Below, piece by piece: positions 62,301 through 64,000 of a stretch of 64,000 bases of DNA. Under the pieces are notes generated by a model that saw only the letters and a program-made list of their open reading frames with translations, was not told the DNA's origin and did no database searches. Made by a program: the position numbers and the translations under genes. The first letter of the stretch is position 1. The number at the start of each line of letters is the position of its first letter. Location: positions 124,001 to 188,000 of the forward strand of contig NZ_JTAM01000009.1 of assembly GCF_000812565.1 (NCBI RefSeq). The letters run 5' to 3'. This stretch comes from Flammeovirga sp. OC4. Its GTDB lineage: Bacteria; Bacteroidota; Bacteroidia; Cytophagales; Flammeovirgaceae.

Positions 62301-64000
62301 GAAAAGGAAAGCAAGTCATTAAGCTAGAGACTAGTCAGTATGATGAAAAAGACACAGTATATACTTTTCAGATTGAGCAATTTTCCTTAGACTCGGCAAC
62401 ATATAATTCAAAAACAGATACTTCATTAATTAATGGAGAAATAAATGCCCTTGTAAATATTGGAGATTTACATAATGGCGGAAACCTTACTTCAGATTTA
62501 TCAATTGTAGATTTCGGTTTTTTCAATAACATTATCGCTACAATTAAAAATACAGCTTCCAATACTAGAAATAAAGATATTTACCTAAATGAAACTAGTA
62601 TCAAAGGTGCTATTGGTGATATGTCTTCTAAAGCAACATATAATTTAGTGGACAGTATTTCACCACTTGATTTATCCATTGATATTAAGGAATTAAGACT
62701 TGATGCTTTTGAGAAATTCACAGAAGGATATGCCTCTAATTTTAGTGGTGGTTTTCACGGTGGTATTAAAGTAAAAGGATTAGGAAAAGCACCTTTAAAT
62801 GTTGGTGGAGAGATCTTAATGAATAAACCATCATTTAAAATCGACTTTTTAAATATCAGCCTTACCGGAATTGATGGAAGTATGCTATTTGATAATTCAG
62901 GTATACATTTCAAACAATTTGGTTTTAAAGATGATGAAGGGCATTTAGCATTACTGAAAGGTGACATTGAAACTGAAAATTATGAAGACTATAATTTCAA
63001 CTTAAGGTTCTCTGCCGATGATATTACCTTAATTAATTCTACATCAAAAGATAATCCTGAATACTTTGGAAAGTTGATCATTGGAAACCTTACTAAAATC
63101 AAAGGACCGTTGGATCATCTTTTAATCGATTCCGATGTGAGAATTAGTAGAGGTACTGACCTGACCTATGTATATATGGATGGAGGAGTTGGCGACATCG
63201 ATACAGGAGATGATATTGTCAATTTTGTCGAAAAAGGGGACACAACAGTTGTCCGAAAGAAAGGCGACAACTACGAAATTTCAGCAACCATACGTATTGA
63301 TGAACAATCGATTTTCAGAGTAGTGATTGACCCAAGAGCTGGTGACGCTTTAACCCTTGTAGGAGGTGGTACATTAAACGTAAGAATGGATGCTGGTGAC
63401 GATATGGTCATGTCGGGGCAATACATCATAACAGAAGGAGATTACTCAATGACTTTTTATCAGTTGATGAATAAGAAATTAAAATTGGCCAAAGGTAGTA
63501 GTGTCCTCTGGACTGGAGATCCTTATAATCCTCAAGCCAATATGACCGCCATCTATGAAGCTTCTACATCACCTTATCCTTTAGTCGCCAATCAAATTGA
63601 ACAGGCAGAAGCCAATCAATATAAAGCAAAAAGAAAGTTTGTGGTTTATATGAATATGAATGGAGATGTGATCAAACCAGAACTTTCATTTAAACTAGAC
63701 TATCCAGAAGGTAGCCAAGGTGGAGATAAAATTGCATCGGCTGTAGAAAATCTAAATCAAGATGAATCTCAAGTAAACAAACAGGTCTTTGCTTTACTTA
63801 TTTTAGGTACATTCTTAAATGATGCCGGTGGAGAAGGCGCAAGTACTTCTGATATGGTTACTGGTTCTGTAAGTTCTATCATCAGTCAACAATTAAACAA
63901 TGTCACGGATAATCTTACCAATGGTTTTGTGGATGTTGATTTCGACTTAGATTCCTATTCACAATCCGACAAAGGACACCAAAGTAATAGAACAGACGTT
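59342..64000 (+). CDS. tamB: TamB-like translocation/assembly or lipid-transport protein, 5' part
   Basis: The frame is open from an ATG at 59342 to the right edge, giving at least 1553 residues; the 3' end is outside. A Lys/Arg-rich N-terminus and one hydrophobic segment (about 10-28, FFGILLLFIILLGSIYGIL) anchor it in the inner membrane. The rest is a long run of beta repeats across the periplasm, as in AsmA/TamB proteins that bridge inner and outer membranes and help assemble or lipid-supply the outer membrane. The region near 1300-1510 has the C-terminal TamB (DUF490) pattern: SRGTDLTYVYMDGG, IRIDEQSIFRVVIDPRAGDALTLVGGGTLNVRMD and GQYIITEGDYSMTFYQLMNKKLKLAKGSSVLWTGDPYNPQANMTAIYEA. No tamA is visible in the window. 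Confidence 0.85.
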   Translation, partial: MKGSFKRIFFGILLLFIILLGSIYGILRVPYVQNLVIQKITSYVSEKTNSDFQVGYIALNFPKSLVLEDVALITPKNETLFSVQELSVDIDFETVSLEKIILDEIAIIGLQSTVVMNSNEKFNFDYLIEAFSSGEEEVVVEDTTTSPLPEIVIHSILIENTSFNYIDSVLNLTAEVGIGRAETSIPEIDLNNGVYTINYFDLENSKVNYTQFGPMPVSDVPTAEESEENTESSPFILQLKKGKIANFSLEYNENVINEKALVKIGLYEINDHLVDLEKTIISIGENKLTNSYIEYALVSDTTKVEEPYIKPKLTELNSLDLGWNIDIKETQIEKLSLKYDDNLYAPVTSGLDPNHIYFQQIDNVTNDIAINDEKIDLEVFSFYLKEKSGFKVNNLRTNVSVKPQSLSVSNLLLELNNSFLQNDLYLKYPNLFLIGDYPEELYFKNALKKAHIAFSDASIFDPSLKSDTLIQPFLAHDLDLKTVVEGNLSQMSIDNTELSTSLGISTFFKMDLANVMSDDSLRYDMSIDSLQFYTPPLLSIFLDSTMQQEYRIPRRIQGNIKAQGGLTDVSTQSEIDIFDNGYFTLDFNLKNEDEYHLNTKTHDLDVGRILKDSTIGKISTDLTLDGKGFDVENDLLAELSFNLQKAEYNDYDYQGLSMHMNIDRQSAKWEATADKEAMNFDLVGSVDMNKEIPTASINGKVNVIDLYELNLYEDTLAFGMDIESNTIGFDVENLNSTLNINKIYFIQDKERHDINYIRSHVELDSTHFFVNLESEAVEARVESDVTLDSISVMIERYFSQFLSSREMIGQLPPSNGNLNGYLKIKDNELLTNGTIRGLDSLELEKCEFHFNGAANTFDFDLNISKLAYLDYELDTIYTNVHANTKELIYDMGFQRFLMLGYEDYAAYNWNFGGDASNNHLSFKTEGFNEDRQKQWLYLGGDLQLDSTTYKFSLKDKIIANNEKWSVNSDNYILSDGNLPYVNNINIRKGKQVIKLETSQYDEKDTVYTFQIEQFSLDSATYNSKTDTSLINGEINALVNIGDLHNGGNLTSDLSIVDFGFFNNIIATIKNTASNTRNKDIYLNETSIKGAIGDMSSKATYNLVDSISPLDLSIDIKELRLDAFEKFTEGYASNFSGGFHGGIKVKGLGKAPLNVGGEILMNKPSFKIDFLNISLTGIDGSMLFDNSGIHFKQFGFKDDEGHLALLKGDIETENYEDYNFNLRFSADDITLINSTSKDNPEYFGKLIIGNLTKIKGPLDHLLIDSDVRISRGTDLTYVYMDGGVGDIDTGDDIVNFVEKGDTTVVRKKGDNYEISATIRIDEQSIFRVVIDPRAGDALTLVGGGTLNVRMDAGDDMVMSGQYIITEGDYSMTFYQLMNKKLKLAKGSSVLWTGDPYNPQANMTAIYEASTSPYPLVANQIEQAEANQYKAKRKFVVYMNMNGDVIKPELSFKLDYPEGSQGGDKIASAVENLNQDESQVNKQVFALLILGTFLNDAGGEGASTSDMVTGSVSSIISQQLNNVTDNLTNGFVDVDFDLDSYSQSDKGHQSNRTDV

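Overview
The window reads as a chromosomal segment of a low-GC member of the Bacteroidota, most likely a marine Cytophagales-type organism close to Flammeovirga (family-level placement is inference). The grounds are a SusC/SusD pair, a type IX secretion sorting domain, Bacteroidota-style -7 elements (TAnnTTTG), a membrane-anchored AraC regulator, a one-cysteine TraR/DksA protein, a CzcA-outer-membrane-factor fusion and LptB/LpxK/TamB envelope genes. No rRNA, tRNA, CRISPR array, prophage or intact insertion sequence was found. Genes are densely packed and most convergent pairs share a short hairpin terminator.

Layout. 1-13.5 kb is mostly housekeeping: the 3' part of pdxA with an odd basic tail, a DUF3299-like secreted protein, a Fur regulator, murF with a sugar aminotransferase directly after it, malate dehydrogenase, protoporphyrinogen oxidase, a small-type transaldolase, ftsE with two small partners, a large Asp-box beta-propeller protein and a FadL-like porin. 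13.5-23 kb carries citrate synthase, topoisomerase I, sucC, lpxK, an arginyl/leucyl-tRNA-protein transferase-like gene, a Crp/Fnr regulator and two orphan genes. 23-29.2 kb is a heavy-metal efflux operon: a small Cys/His protein, a 1451-residue CzcA pump fused to its outer-membrane channel, and a His-rich adaptor lipoprotein. 29.4-38 kb has a detached nuoI-nuoJ pair, greA, purU, a GH3-family gene, lptB, a DUF4178-like gene, a TraR/DksA-like gene, scpB and a seven-TM AraC-type regulator.

38.3-54 kb is the most distinctive accessory block. It runs in one direction: a 487-bp intergenic region with spaced direct repeats, a coiled-coil/L-domain-like lipoprotein, SusC, SusD, a lipoprotein with three Ig/PKD-like repeats plus a FISUMP domain, and a 2490-residue secreted subtilisin with a type IX sorting domain. 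No glycoside hydrolase is present, so the simplest reading is a protein- or peptide-acquisition locus: the protease cuts outside the cell, the surface lipoproteins capture, and SusCD imports. The adjacent AraC-type regulator and the repeats are candidates for its control.

54-64 kb returns to conserved genes: a bifunctional-nuclease/UVR protein, MobA with a degenerate MobB-like front half, a TonB-dependent receptor, a small unknown protein, and a large TamB-like gene that runs off the right edge.
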